Source: Limnephilus marmoratus
Taxonomy: Eukaryota; Arthropoda; Insecta; Trichoptera; Limnephilidae
Direction: 5' to 3'
Assembly (NCBI GenBank): GCA_917880885.1
Contig: OU862913.1
Span: 6,820,001-6,884,000 of the forward strand
DNA: 64,000 nucleotides
Made by a program: the position numbers and the translations under genes. The notes beneath the pieces were generated by a model that did no database searches, was not told the DNA's origin, and saw only the letters and a list, made by a program, of their open reading frames with translations. This document shows, in pieces, positions 24,044 to 34,679 of the stretch. Positions within the stretch are counted from its first letter, which is position 1. Each line of letters opens with the position of its first letter.

Positions 24044-25876
24044 CTATACTGGTATATTATTTGATTTTACTATATCCTTCACATGAAAATCACCCGCAAC
24101 TTTTCCGTTTAAGTCTGCAAGCGTATAGATTAGATTGGATTTTTTCTTTACTACCACATTCTGAACAAACCGAGGTGCCAATTTCTGTGCGAAATAATTC
24201 AATGCGTTAGATTGTGCAAAATTTCTCCGCCACACCACATCACCAACCTGATAGGTGATGTGTTTTCTGCGCAGGTTGTAATGGTCAGCTCCTTTTTGAT
24301 AAGTTTTAAGAAGAGCATTCGAGACTTGCTCGTAAATCGAAGACAACTCTTCTAGTTTCTGTGCATAAGCTTTAGGTTGAGCACCCACTTGCGAATTGGA
24401 TTCCTCATCCGTTATTGGATTACGGTGCAGATCACCGTCCAGTATCTGCTCCCGACCGTGCATCAGGAAATAAGGTGTATAACCTGTAGCGCAGTTTACC
24501 GTGTTATTCATAGCCGATTGAACTTGCGGAAGAAATTTGGACCAATTTCGGTGGTCTGATTCAACAAGGATCGATAACGCCGTACCCAAGGTTTGATTAT
24601 AACGTTCGACTACATTGTTTTGAGGCGTATAAGACGAATTGTAAAATGGTGGTGGTATGTTATAACTACTAAGTAAGTCCTTAAATTCTTTCGAAACAAA
24701 TTGACGACCATTATCACAGACGATAGTTCGTGGTACGCCGTGAACAAGAAAGATGTTTTCTTCTAAGATTTTAATTATGCTTCTCGCGGTGCCATTGCGC
24801 AGCGGAAATAGCCATGTAAATTTAGAAAAAACGTCTACACATGATAAGATTACGGTAAAACCTGAGTAACTCCTAGGTAAAGGACCTACTAAATCTATCG
24901 ACAACATTTGCAAGGGTCGTGTGACCTTTTTTGGGTTTGAAGAGATGCCGTTAGGTGGGGCTGTACTTATTTTGTGGGCCTTGCAGACTGTACAACGATT
25001 AACAAATTGCTTAACATCCTTATACATATTAGGCCAATAGTAACGCAATTGCACCTTTTTATAGGTTTTGAATACCCCAGGATGACAAGCTCGCGAAGAC
25101 TCGTGTAAATTTGAAAGAATTGCCTGTCTACCTTCCTGCGGAACTACCCTCTTCCAGGCAGTATCCTCGCACAGAGCTAGACTAGTCTTTGTGTGTCGGA
25201 ACAATTCATTATTACGCATTTGAAAGTTCTGGAAACGTTGTGGAAAATCTTGGCATCCTTTCCAGGCTTTCAAATACCACGTATCCTTTGTATGTTCAGT
25301 GTCCATACCTGATAATACGGCAAGGTCCATTCGTGATAGCACGTCTGGAACAACATGTTGTGTCCCTTTGCGATGGACAACGTCAAAAGAAAATTGCGAA
25401 AGGCGAGAGCTCCACCGTGCAAGACGGCCACTAGGGTTGGACAAGGACCCCAGCCATTTCAAGCTTGAGTGGTCAGTAACTACTGAAAAATGAGCTCCTT
25501 CTATATACGGTCTAAAGTGAGTCACCGAGTCTAGCACAGCTAAGAGTTCCCGTTCAGTGATGCCATAATTTCTTTCATGAACGTTTAAGCAACGTGAGTA
25601 ATAAGCGATGGGATGCTCTTGCCCGTCTACGTCTTGGATCAAAACTCCTCCAATCCCTGCGGAGCTCGCGTCGCAATGGATAGAGAAAGGCCTGGTGAAA
25701 TCCGGGCAGCATAAAACTGGAGCCGTAGTCAACGCGCGTTTTAAATCTTTAAAAGCAGTTTCAGCTTCCTGAGACCACTTGAAATTGCTAATTCCATTTT
25801 TAGAACCTGTGAGTTTAGTAAGAGGGGCAGCTATTCCCGAAAATCCTTTAATGAACCTTCTAAAGTAACCGCACAA
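24044..25876 (-). CDS. Gypsy pol, RNase H and integrase frame
   Basis: 610 residues on the minus strand. It begins in the RT connection (CGYFRRFIKGFSG). RNase H follows, with HCDASSAGIGG, ERELLAVL and VTDHSSLKWL supplying the catalytic D-E-D. The integrase then shows the zinc-binding pair of H (LHESSRACHPG) and C-x2-C (RCTVCKAH). Its catalytic triad is D in LSIDLVGPL, D in VCDNGRQF and E in NNVVERYNQ. The C-terminus has a chromatin/DNA-binding-like GDVVWRRNF. It is separated from the upstream frame by a one-base shift in a run of eight T (plus strand 26018-26025). Apart from this the catalytic residues are all present. Confidence 0.95.
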   Translation of the reverse strand: MCGYFRRFIKGFSGIAAPLTKLTGSKNGISNFKWSQEAETAFKDLKRALTTAPVLCCPDFTRPFSIHCDASSAGIGGVLIQDVDGQEHPIAYYSRCLNVHERNYGITERELLAVLDSVTHFRPYIEGAHFSVVTDHSSLKWLGSLSNPSGRLARWSSRLSQFSFDVVHRKGTQHVVPDVLSRMDLAVLSGMDTEHTKDTWYLKAWKGCQDFPQRFQNFQMRNNELFRHTKTSLALCEDTAWKRVVPQEGRQAILSNLHESSRACHPGVFKTYKKVQLRYYWPNMYKDVKQFVNRCTVCKAHKISTAPPNGISSNPKKVTRPLQMLSIDLVGPLPRSYSGFTVILSCVDVFSKFTWLFPLRNGTARSIIKILEENIFLVHGVPRTIVCDNGRQFVSKEFKDLLSSYNIPPPFYNSSYTPQNNVVERYNQTLGTALSILVESDHRNWSKFLPQVQSAMNNTVNCATGYTPYFLMHGREQILDGDLHRNPITDEESNSQVGAQPKAYAQKLEELSSIYEQVSNALLKTYQKGADHYNLRRKHITYQVGDVVWRRNFAQSNALNYFAQKLAPRFVQNVVVKKKSNLIYTLADLNGKVAGDFHVKDIVKSNNIPV

Positions 25877-25991
25877 ACCAATGAATGCCCGGATTTGTTT
25901 TGCATTTTTTGGGACTGGGAAATTTTTGATGCTTTCTATTTTTATTGGATCCGTACGGAGACCCTGCGAATCTACTAAATACCCTAAATAT

Positions 25992-27241
25992 TTAAGTTCT
26001 GATTTGCAAAACTCGGATTTTTTTTAAGTTTATGGTAAGACCTGCGTCTCGCAAACGTTCGTATACACGGTTTAATAGATTAAGATGTGACTCCAAATCT
26101 TCTGATATTAAGATCAAATCATCCAGATAGCAAAAAGCATTATCGTCGAATTCCGGACCAAAAAGAACATCTGCCAGTCTTTGCAACTCACTAGGGGCGT
26201 TTTTCAGTCCGAAAGGCATACGGGTGAACTCAAACAAACCCCGTCCAGGGACGACGAAAGCTGTTTTCTCACAAGAGTCCTTGTCTAAGGCAATTTGCCA
26301 AAAAGCCTTTGAAAGGTCTATAGAAGAGACGTACCTAGCTCCACCTAGCTTGTCTAGAATCCGCGATATATATGGCAAAGGGTACGCGTCGCGAATCGTG
26401 ACATTATTGATTTTGCGAGAGTCTAAGCAAAAACGACCGGTACCGTCTTTTTTTGTAACGATTAATACTGGACTCGACCATGGAGAACGTGAGGGACGTA
26501 TTACTCCTAATTTTAGCATTTCATCCACTTCTAATTCTAATTGTTTTTGTCTTGCTGGAGACAAAGGATAATACCTTTGTTTGATCGGAGGCCCTGTTGT
26601 ATTAATCTTGTGTTTGACTAAATGCGTCAGGCCTAAGCCACGCTTCTCGAAAGAAATCGATTCAAATTTTTTAATAATAGCAGAGAGTGCCTGATTCTCT
26701 GAGGGACTTAAGGAAGAGGCTGGCTGAATTGCCCGCAACCCATTAATTTTGTTTTCCGAAGTAGGACCAATAGCTTTTGAAAACAGCTCCGGTGCGATAT
26801 GGAACTGCTTCCAAAAGTCTATACCTAGGATAAACGATGGTGACAATGTCGGGATGACGTAGAAAAGTATTGTATGGGTAATTGATTTGTACGTCACCGG
26901 CAACGACATTGTACCCAGGACTGGCTGATTCGCACCGTCCGCTGTTGATACACTAAAATTAACCTTAACTAATTCTATACCTAACTTAATAAAAATCTTA
27001 TAACTATCACCTCCCAAACACGATAATGAGGCGCCACTGTCCAACAGTGCGCTGTAAAAATTGTTAAATATATATACATTTGCATAAGGACGACCATCGT
27101 TTTCAATCTCCATCCCCTGTGGCAGTGGGCCCACTGTTCCAGGTGATGGGACCGAAAGAAACTGATGGACTAGTCGGAGCCAACTCTTCCATTCCCGATT
27201 CCTCTGCGCATAGGATGGGACGTGGTAAGAGAGACTCCGCC
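25992..27241 (-). CDS. Gypsy pol, protease and reverse transcriptase frame
   Basis: Aspartic protease motif LLDSGASLSCLG with FILGIDFW further on. RT follows: EVDEMLKLGVIRPSRSPWSS, RFCLDSRKINNVT, SSIDLSKAFWQIAL, FTRMPFGLKNAP and the catalytic FCYLDDLIL. The frame is open upstream of the first start-like codon (GTG at 27134) and overlaps the end of gag in the -1 frame, just where gag reads GAAAAC before its TAG. This is compatible with frameshift expression of pol, as in many Gypsy elements. At the distal end the frame exits at NLKK because of one extra A in an eight-base run, and the next frame carries on. Confidence 0.95.
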
Positions 27242-28417
27242 CTAGTTTTCCGACTTGTTATTATTAATTCTTCCTTTAACCGCTCCCACTTTTGGATTAT
27301 TTCCCGCTGCGGCTTTTCTTTTACAGTCCGCTACAACATGTCCCGGTTTCTTACAATAAAGACAAAATTGATTCCTAACAATGGTTCTAGAAGTTCCTTC
27401 GGTATTTAGACTATTTCCATTGAAAGAAGACGGAGGTTTGTTATTGTTGTAACCCGCATTGGTGTTACTGTAGTTACGCCCAGCATGACTATAACTATTG
27501 CCATTAGAAGATTGTTTATAATTATTATAAGAAAACCCTGTACGTTTATAAGTACCGGTATTATTGTTTGACAAAGTTTTATTGGTAGGCCCAAATCTCT
27601 CTTCTTTATTAGTAGTATAGTTATTGCTTTTTTCAAATTTGTTTGAAAAAGAAGAAGAAGAAGTAGCAAATTCCTCCGGTGGTGTCGCATAAGACTCTAA
27701 GTTTCCTGCGTAAGTTGTTAACTGTTCAAATGTAAAAATATCTCTAGAAACTAATAAGTTAGTGTACATTGGAAGCAAAGCCTTTTTGGCAAGCCGCAAA
27801 AGTTCCTGCTCAGGAAGTTTAGCTTCTAGCATGTTATTTAGAGATTTCATTCTAAGTGAAAACTCAAGGACTGACATACCTTTTGGTTGCGTCATGTTGA
27901 AAAGTTTTACTTTTAAGTCCGTTTGTAGGTCATTTGCCTCAAATTGATTGATCAAAAGTTTAGACAGCTCGTCCCATTTCAAGTCCGGATGATATATTGA
28001 CCTGAACCAAAGTAATGCTAGTCCATCTAACAGATCAGGAAAAACGCGAACTAGATTATCGTGACTAAAATTTTTCGTCCTACATTTTTCTTCAATCAAC
28101 AAGAGAAATTCTCTTATGCTCGATTTTCCATCAAATTTTATCTTCCAATTTTCCACATTGATGGTGGGTGATTCTCTATAAATAATTTTTGTGTGTTTAA
28201 TTATTGTAGGGTTGTCAACGGTCTGGTTCTCAGAATCCGAATCTGAAGAATCCATATCTGTTTCTGATATTGTTGGCATCTTAAGTGCCTTATTAAATGC
28301 ACGCGCCTGCGAGCGCAACGCGTGAGAGGTGGATGCCGGTTCAAGAGAACGACTTGATAATTCTTTTGTGAGATCCTCTTTAGAGGCGTTGTTGATGTTT
28401 GGGATAGGAGTTGACAT
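27242..28417 (-). CDS. Gypsy gag polyprotein
   Basis: 391 residues, ATG at 28417. It has an acidic N-terminal third, then a capsid-like helical region (WKIKFDGKSSIREFLLLIEE, ALLWFRSIYHPDLKW, KLFNMTQPKGMSVLEFSLRM). An Asn/Tyr/Ser-rich linker follows, then one CCHC zinc knuckle (CLYCKKPGHVVADC) near the C-terminus. It is the structural protein that packages element RNA. It is intact and precedes pol in the expected order. Confidence 0.93.
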   Translation of the reverse strand: MSTPIPNINNASKEDLTKELSSRSLEPASTSHALRSQARAFNKALKMPTISETDMDSSDSDSENQTVDNPTIIKHTKIIYRESPTINVENWKIKFDGKSSIREFLLLIEEKCRTKNFSHDNLVRVFPDLLDGLALLWFRSIYHPDLKWDELSKLLINQFEANDLQTDLKVKLFNMTQPKGMSVLEFSLRMKSLNNMLEAKLPEQELLRLAKKALLPMYTNLLVSRDIFTFEQLTTYAGNLESYATPPEEFATSSSSFSNKFEKSNNYTTNKEERFGPTNKTLSNNNTGTYKRTGFSYNNYKQSSNGNSYSHAGRNYSNTNAGYNNNKPPSSFNGNSLNTEGTSRTIVRNQFCLYCKKPGHVVADCKRKAAAGNNPKVGAVKGRINNNKSEN

Positions 28418-29525
28418 TGTTAAAACAATTGGATAAAATAATAAAATAATGAAAAGTTGTTGTTAATGTTAATAATTATTGTTGATGTTATTTTTGTTGA
28501 CGTATAATATAGATTGTTGATGATTAGTAGAACAAACCAAAAAAAGAAAAAATTTTAAATAATGAAAGAATGGAAAAAAAAAAAAAATTTTTTTTTTTTT
28601 TAGCAACCCTGTATTTTGTGGCAACCTTGACATCCAAAGTAATTCTGGCGTAGGTATTTTACTGAATTTACCACCGAAATTCCAAGCATAATTTCAAAAA
28701 AGAATAATCCAAAAAAAAAAATATTTTTTCAATAAAAGAAAAATATTCCAACAATTTAGTTAAATATGTCAAACTATTCCACCACTCTCAATAATCGATG
28801 TATTATTGTTTGAATTTGAATGTTGTTGATTAATTATGACCATCCTTTATGTATGATGATGTTTTAAGGAATAAATTATAAATTTAATCTCATTAAATAA
28901 CAATCCCTTCATTATACTACACTTGTTAAATAATTAATAATTCTAACTAATTCACTTAAATTCATAACAAGAATTCTAGTTTGATGTAAACCCATCTGTC
29001 ACTATTGACATTCGCTTGTCTGAAATAAACAGCAATTGACACTTACGATGTTTACCTTTTAAATTGCCTCTATTTTGAAGCATAGACAATATCTATTTTT
29101 TTTTTTTTAAAATAAACATATGTAATTTTCTTTTATCATAGAAGAAATATTGTCTATGGTGATACCCGACGCTTCTATGAAAATAATATTTCAAATATTG
29201 AGGTTAAGTTGACGTATTGACATTTAAAACATAACCTGTATTACATGTCTACTGAGCACGAGAAACACCAAAATACATGACATAATTATACGTAAATTGC
29301 AACACTCCGTATTGCAAAGGACATTGTTGTATTTGAATTATAACGAGACACCATTGCACCATTAAATTAATGAATATTATTATGAAATTACAGTATCATA
29401 CTGTTTTAAATCTCTGTGACAAAATAGCAAGTTGTACAACGAGATTTTAGTTGATCGATTTGATGAATATAATTGTGAGTAAAGAATGTGTCTTTATACG
29501 AGCAACCCACGTTAAAGGCGTCAAA
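28418..29525 (-). other. Gypsy 5' leader
   Basis: Untranslated leader between the 5' LTR and gag. Just inside the LTR the minus strand reads TTTGACGCCTTTAACGTGGG. I cannot point to a primer-binding site with confidence; a TGG occurs about 17 bases in. At 29082-29153 CATAGACAATAT and its complement form a 12-bp-arm inverted repeat. Confidence 0.6.
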
Positions 29526-30822
29526 TGTTATGTGAATATCTTATAATTCACGTTGAAAAGGCAATTATTACGTGCAAAATGGCGTAAGGAGCCATATGAT
29601 GTGGCTAGCTGAGAGGGAAGAAGACGGGATGAATACAACTGCGTACTTTTCTATTAATAGAGCGCCAAATCCTGTTCAAGACAGAATATGTCCACAGTTG
29701 AATTCACTACGCCTTCTTCCTAGAACGACGGAGAGCATTTAATTCTTCCCAGGGAGCGTGGGCACTATGACAATCACTTCTTTACTCATCATTAGGAACT
29801 ACAGTGTATCGATATGAAATAACAAAGAGATTTGAATCAATATTTTCTATATTTACAATATCGAACATTTAAAACAATACGGTATTATAAACCAATTTTA
29901 CAAGGGAAAAAATACACTACTGAAAACTCACCCCTGTATTGCGACCATGACCTTGAAAACTAGCTAATTCGGATTAAGTGCCTGCGGGCAGGCATGATGC
30001 ACGTAGTGGAGCTTGGTGCTTCGTCCAGCATCCAAGAGGTGGTCCTGATGTGATCCTGCTGAGGTCGCGATGCCAAACCCCCCTGGGAGCATCAGGACGA
30101 TGAGAAATGATCCGGTGTATTGCGCCAGCCTGGCCAGCAGTATGATGCCCGTCCTACGAGGCCATCAAGCCCAAATAGATGGATGCCTACGGGATTTGTT
30201 GACAGACGGAGTCGGCGACGAATCCGGGGTTGCGGTGAACCGGAACGGTCTGTTCTGCGTATCAAAATCAAGTACGCGGGTTTTTTATATGAACGCCTCA
30301 GTAGGCGGCGGATGTTAAAGTTAAAACTCCGAACACTAATTAAATAAACTTCGCCGTGGCTTGCGAGGTGTAGCGGGAGTCCATGTTCGCCAATTGCACT
30401 TTCCCAGTCGCCAGATCAGCTAGATAAACGGCATTACTTATTCTCGTCGCACGAGGCGCCGACGGCCATTGATGAACCGAAAACTTCGTTAATTCCGGGC
30501 CGAACAATTCGGATCTTTAGGTTAATCCCGTTATTTACACATAAGGTACGGATCTCTTTGCAACGCGGAGTCGTATTGTTCCGGTATATTTTACATTATA
30601 AAACTTAAATCGCTAGGTGACTGTGCCCGAGAAAAACACGGCGTCCTCCCGTGTTCTCTCTCGTCCAGAGTGCCGTTTTAAAAACAAAACCCGTTTCCGC
30701 TCAGTCTGCCAACCTGCCGAGTATCTCGAATAAACTCTTACCATACTTCAAATAAAGGTACCTGCCTATCCGAGTAATAAATTAAAGTAATTTATATGTA
30801 ATGATGCATCCACATCATAACA
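29526..30822 (-). repeat. 5' LTR of the Gypsy element
   Basis: Partner of 21263-22559, 1297 bp, same termini. It is followed by target duplication AGTG and the remainder of the interrupted zinc-finger exon. Confidence 0.95.
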
Positions 30823-30826
30823 AGTG

Positions 30827-30921
30827 CCTCGTTAAATCTGATTTGTTTACACTGGAGTAGGTACAATAGGAACACACATGAGGTTTTTCTCCAGACTGCA
30901 TCTTCAGGTCCGGTATTTTGT
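30827..30921 (-). pseudogene. ZNF gene (31 kb member), proximal part of finger exon
   Basis: The acceptor TATCTTTTTGCAG precedes an exon that starts in phase 1 and reads D-KIPDLKMQSGEKPHVC, then [15 protein letters not shown]. It breaks at the Gypsy target site inside the HLRTH end of finger 1. Removing the element and one target copy would continue directly into [11 protein letters not shown] at 21262. The break is the insertion itself, not decay at the junction. Confidence 0.85.
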
Positions 30922-31014
30922 CTGCAAAAAGATAGCGGGTAAAGATTAATAAGTAGGTATCTAACATTAAATGAGAAAATTGTTAAAAGAAACTCTCACA
31001 AAAATCAATTTTAC

Positions 31015-31170
31015 CTGCAGCGGTCTCGGCAATACTTTCAGTGTACTCTAAACATTCCTTTTTAATATCTGTCAGGTCAGTGTCTATTTCCGAATAAGCA
31101 ATCCCCTCTCCGTATTCTTCTGTGGGTTCTGGTTCTGTCTTGATGGGTACAGTCTCCACCTTAATGCTAC
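31015..31170 (-). CDS. Acidic module exon of the Gypsy-split ZNF gene
   Basis: 156 bases, phase 1-1, acceptor TTATTCCAG and donor CTGCAG|GTAAAA. It encodes SIKVETVPIKTEPEPTEE, then YSEIDTDLTDIKKECLEY and SIAETAAG. IKTE and IKKE are the two psi-K-x-E sites. It splices in frame to the finger exon at 30921. No MDLPNPESV-type first exon is seen nearby, so its start exon must be further upstream or lost. Confidence 0.7.
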
Positions 31171-31458
31171 CTGGAATAATAATAACAGAACATTGATAAT
31201 ATGTAATTGAAAACATTAAAAATCATATCACACACTCAGTCAAAGACGTCACAATTAAAAATGCAAAATATCTTCTGTGATTATCAACTTCAACTTGATA
31301 ATCAGAGAACAATCCATACTATTATATACAGATATCTGAAGAAGCATATTATAAACCCATTCTTACACATACTGCATGAAATTTTAGCAAAAATAGAACT
31401 CTGCCAAAATACCTAAATAACATAAATAACACAACAATAACACGTGTAACATAATCAA
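31171..31458 (-). other. Intron sequence duplicated with the 37-kb paralogue
   Basis: ATCATATCACACACTCAGTC, GCAAAATNTCTTC, CAACTTGATAATCA and CTGCATGAAATTTTA recur in the same order at 37305-37450. The exon was therefore duplicated together with its flanking intron. No other feature. Confidence 0.6.
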
Positions 31459-31819
31459 TTAAGGGCGACTTGCACCAACTATCGCTAATTTTATCTTAAA
31501 TAGTATTTAACTAAATCAATTTAAGTCACTAAATACATTTAACTTAAATATGTTTAAATTCGTCTTGCACCACGCAGTCGGAGTTGGTATTTTGTTAAAC
31601 GATATTTAGCGTCTGTAAAACAGTTAAATCCCGTTAGCGCGTCGGTAAAACAGTTACCCCGTTTCATTTTACATAAAATCGCTCCGGTTGTCAAAATATT
31701 TTGGGGTTGTGTCTGGGTTGTGTTGTGATTTGTCGTATTGTGGTGTGATTGCCTAGTGTTTTGGTTTACTTTTATGCATGAAATGAGTGCCCAAACATTA
31801 GCAAATCCAGAGCGAGAGC

Positions 31820-32070
31820 TCCCAACTTTTCTAGGGAAGAACAATTGTTGTTTTTTAAAGTAATGGAGTCATACAATCACATTATAGAGAACAAAAAAAC
31901 TGACGAGGTAAAAACTATTGTGAAGCAAGAGACTTGGGCCAAAATAACGGATATTTTCAATGCAAATAATAAAAATGTTCATAGATCTACGGAAAATCTA
32001 ATAAGTTGCTACCGAAATATGAAGAGCAAAATCAAAAAACAACATTCAGATGCGAAAATGGTCTTCGCAG
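31820..32070 (+). pseudogene. Harbinger Myb/SANT-like protein, first exon
   Basis: The plus strand reads NFSREEQLLFFKVMESYNHI, then IENKKTDEVKT, TWAKITDIFNAN, HRSTENLISCYRNMKSKI and ends MVFAG at a donor GTTAGT. This is the trihelix/Myb-like DNA-binding part of the Harbinger accessory protein, which assists transposase nuclear import and binding. The first in-frame ATG is at 31863, inside the domain, and a stop lies upstream, so the N-terminus appears damaged. Confidence 0.65.
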
Positions 32071-32171
32071 GTTAGTACCTATTATTTAGAAATCTTGATG
32101 GTCCATGGCCCCTTTTGAAATACATACATCATCTTCTTCCTAGCCTGTTTCCCGTAACTTTACTAGCCTGT

Positions 32172-32263
32172 CATTTAAATGTGTTAAAACTTGCTTAATT
32201 GCAATGTTTACACTGTAAACAATGTAAACATTGCAATTTAGCAAGTTTCAACACATTTAAATG
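32172..32263. repeat. 92-nt near-perfect palindrome
   Basis: Arms CATTTAAATGTGTT.AAACTT and GCAATGTTTAC fold onto their complements around a loop of about 12 bases, with a few mismatches. It sits in the presumed intron of the Harbinger accessory gene. It may be a short foldback insertion or a hairpin transcript. Confidence 0.7.
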
Positions 32264-32429
32264 AATACAAAGCGGATCTGGGTTTGATTCCAGGTTCAAG
32301 AATAATTTCTGTCGGTGGTAGCATACGTTATAATATAACTGTGTCGATTTTACGTTTTAGATTCAATTCAAAAACAAAAATTAATCGATGCCATTGGAGA
32401 AAATGGAAGAGACTGGGATGCAGTGTCAC

Positions 32430-32704
32430 AGTACACTGATCAGTCAGCGGAGCTGTGCAGAAACAATTTGGAGAATTGGAAAAAGAATTGAAGAAGAAAG
32501 AAATTGCACGTAAAAACTTAATAATGGACACAAGTATGTTTGTTTATTTTGTAGTGAAAGTAGTTTCATATTTGAAACCAAATATATGGTAATTAATATA
32601 TATGAATTATTTCAGGCGGTGGTCCCCCTCCTTCTGATGAAGAAGATCCGTTGGATCAACTAAAAAAAATAATTGAAGCTCAAGTAGATGGCCTTTACAC
32701 TGTA
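32430..32704 (+). pseudogene. Harbinger Myb/SANT-like protein, middle exons
   Basis: A coiled-coil-like stretch (GELEKELKKKEIARKN, LIMDT) ends at a GTATGT donor near 32534. It joins in frame to an exon after ..TTTCAG at 32616 reading S-GGPPPSDEEDPLDQLKKIIE and AQVDGLYTV before a TAG. The Gly-Gly-Pro-rich phrase is typical after the Myb-like domain in these proteins. Upstream, a frameshift separates WDAVSQYTDQSAELC from the coiled coil. Non-functional. Confidence 0.55.
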
Positions 32705-32961
32705 TAGGATGGTGATGCGCTCTTGATGCAACAGTATCAAGAAAGTATTCCTGAGAAAGACAGAATTATGCCCATTGAAAATAACTTAGGTAGGTACTTA
32801 CTTAAGCAATCTTTACTTTTGAATTGTATTATAATTTAAGATGAACGTTTAAATGAATATTATTATATTTTAGTTGTACTAGTAGCAGCGGAAGAAGAAA
32901 ATGCGGTTATCGCAGTAGAAAACAGGACAGAAGTGACTTGTAAATGACTTACTAATGCACG

Positions 32962-33954
32962 GGGGGTATTTCACCATCTTCCTCATAGCTTATCCATACA
33001 CATAACGAATATTAATAAATATACAAATAAATATTTGCAACTGGCAGTGGCGTAACTATACCATCTGGGGCCCGTGGCAAATTATTGGATGCCCCCCCCC
33101 TCCCCCCCTGTAAAGATCGTTACGTTGTACCTAATTCAATTTTAATAAATCACTCATGCAAGAAGTTACCCAACAGTACTAATTATATTGTGTGCATTTT
33201 CATTAAATATCTAAAAAAAAAATATTAATCCATTTTCAAAAGCATAGGGATTTATTCTTTACAAGATATTTATTAATGAAATTCTTTTCTCCGAGCTTTC
33301 TGTTCCGCAAAAGTATCAATAACGTCATCAAAGTTTGAAGATCGGGCCATAGAATTTCCAATAGACGGAATAGCCAAGTTTATACATGTAGCCTGTCTTG
33401 TCCCATTGAGTTTCTTAAATGGATTTTTATTAATTTTAATTTCGATCTTTCAGCATTAGCTGTAGTCACAGGAACTGTAATAAATAACATTAATGCGGTA
33501 GGTACATATTTCAGGAAAGCTGCACGACTTAAATGAATCGTTATTATCAATAAATCAACGAGTTCTCTAATACACGAAGCCTTTTTTATTTCGTCTCTGA
33601 AGGTGGACTGAAAACTGAGAATTTCCCGAACTAATGATTCATATATGTCTTTTTTACGTATACCAACACATTCTAGAGCTTTTTTTAAAATAATTTATTC
33701 GAATTTGTAAGGTCTTTAGTTGGGTCTAACTGATTTTATATACTTTTTAAAGTTTATAATTTTTAATAAATTTTGTTAAAAATGTTAGGTTACGCCACCG
33801 GCAACTGGTAAAAAACTCGGCTAACTTATCATGTATGTACCTAGCCATTATTCATACCTAGGTTCAAGTGCCGAATAGTAAATTTAGACTTTATATAAAT
33901 AAATCCCGTATAATTAATCTAAAATGTACGTGAGGAGGATGGTGAAATACCCCC
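32962..33954. mobile_element. Nested MITE with GGGGGTATTTCACCATC ends
   Basis: GGGGGTATTTCACCATCTTC at 32962 and its inverted partner ending at 33954 form about 24-bp inverted repeats. Without the hAT fragment inserted in it the element would be about 240 bp. I could not fix a target duplication. Confidence 0.65.
33045..33800 (-). mobile_element. Nested hAT-type element with transposase remnant
   Basis: CAGTGGCGTAACTATACC at 33045 faces the inverted CGGTGGCGTAACC at 33800, with an exact 8-bp duplication GCAACTGG (33037-33044, 33801-33808). The minus strand keeps the C-terminal dimerisation part of a hAT transposase in fragments (TTANAER, IHLRNSMGQDRL, NFDDVIDTFAEQKARRKEF). 756 bp, internally deleted. 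Confidence 0.85.
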
Positions 33955-34173
33955 TCATATTTTTACTATCTGATTATATCAATCTTATATTTATGGTATT
34001 CAATATTATTTGCAGGCGCGTTGAACAAATTTGACATCCACCAAGACACACCAAAAAGATTTGATGGATCAAGGCCAGTACTTAATAGGACTGAGATTTA
34101 AAAAAAAAAGGTCATCTGCTCTGATTTGCAATGGTAATTATAAAAATCCCCATTAATTTGGTTGGTCTCTAAC

Positions 34174-34276
34174 CAAGGGCGGATTTAGGGGGGGGGCACG
34201 GGGGCACTCTATCAAACATTTTCTTGCCCGTCCGCCCCTTGTGCCCCCCCCAGAAAAAATCCTGGATCCGCCCTTG
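34174..34276. mobile_element. 103-bp hAT-type MITE
   Basis: CAAGGGCGGATTTAGG and inverted CAAGGGCGGATCCAGG form almost the entire element around G and C runs. It is flanked by an exact 8-bp duplication TCTCTAAC (34166-34173, 34277-34284). Confidence 0.88.
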
Positions 34277-34679
34277 TCTCTAACTATAATCTGTTAATAA
34301 ATAAATGCTATTCCTACTCCCTCACCCTCTGCGGAGTGGTGATTCCGCTTTCTATTGTGAGATATAGTAGAGCCTTGCTAATCCGGACTCCCGTTACTTC
34401 AGTTCAGTTAATTAACTTTTAGGTTTTTTTCACTTTAAGTGCCCAAATTTCTTACATGTTTGAATTTTGTATAAGTACATTTGTACGTACATACATATTC
34501 TTGTCTAAATTGGCTTTAAATTTTTACTTTAATAAATGAAACCCAAGTTAAAAATGTGTTTTTTCCTATTAAAAAATTGCATACTATAATCCGGACGCCT
34601 CGATAATTCGGAAGGGGTGTTGTTTTTCCCTATCCTACTGTACCCCTAAATCTTAATTTATATACTCTTTTATTTCCAG

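Larger units (their letters stand above)
21263..30822 (-). mobile_element. Full-length Ty3/Gypsy LTR retrotransposon
   Basis: A 9.56-kb element in minus orientation. The LTRs (21263-22559 and 29526-30822) are both 1297 bp, begin TGTTATG and end CATAACA. A 4-bp target duplication AGTG flanks it (21259-21262, 30823-30826). Between the LTRs are gag (27242-28417), then protease-RT and RNase H-integrase frames. A polypurine tract GAGGGGGGTAA (minus) abuts the 3' LTR at 22560. No envelope-like gene is recognisable. The insertion cuts a zinc-finger codon run in the host gene. The equal LTR lengths and identical LTR reading frames indicate a recent insertion. Confidence 0.95.
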
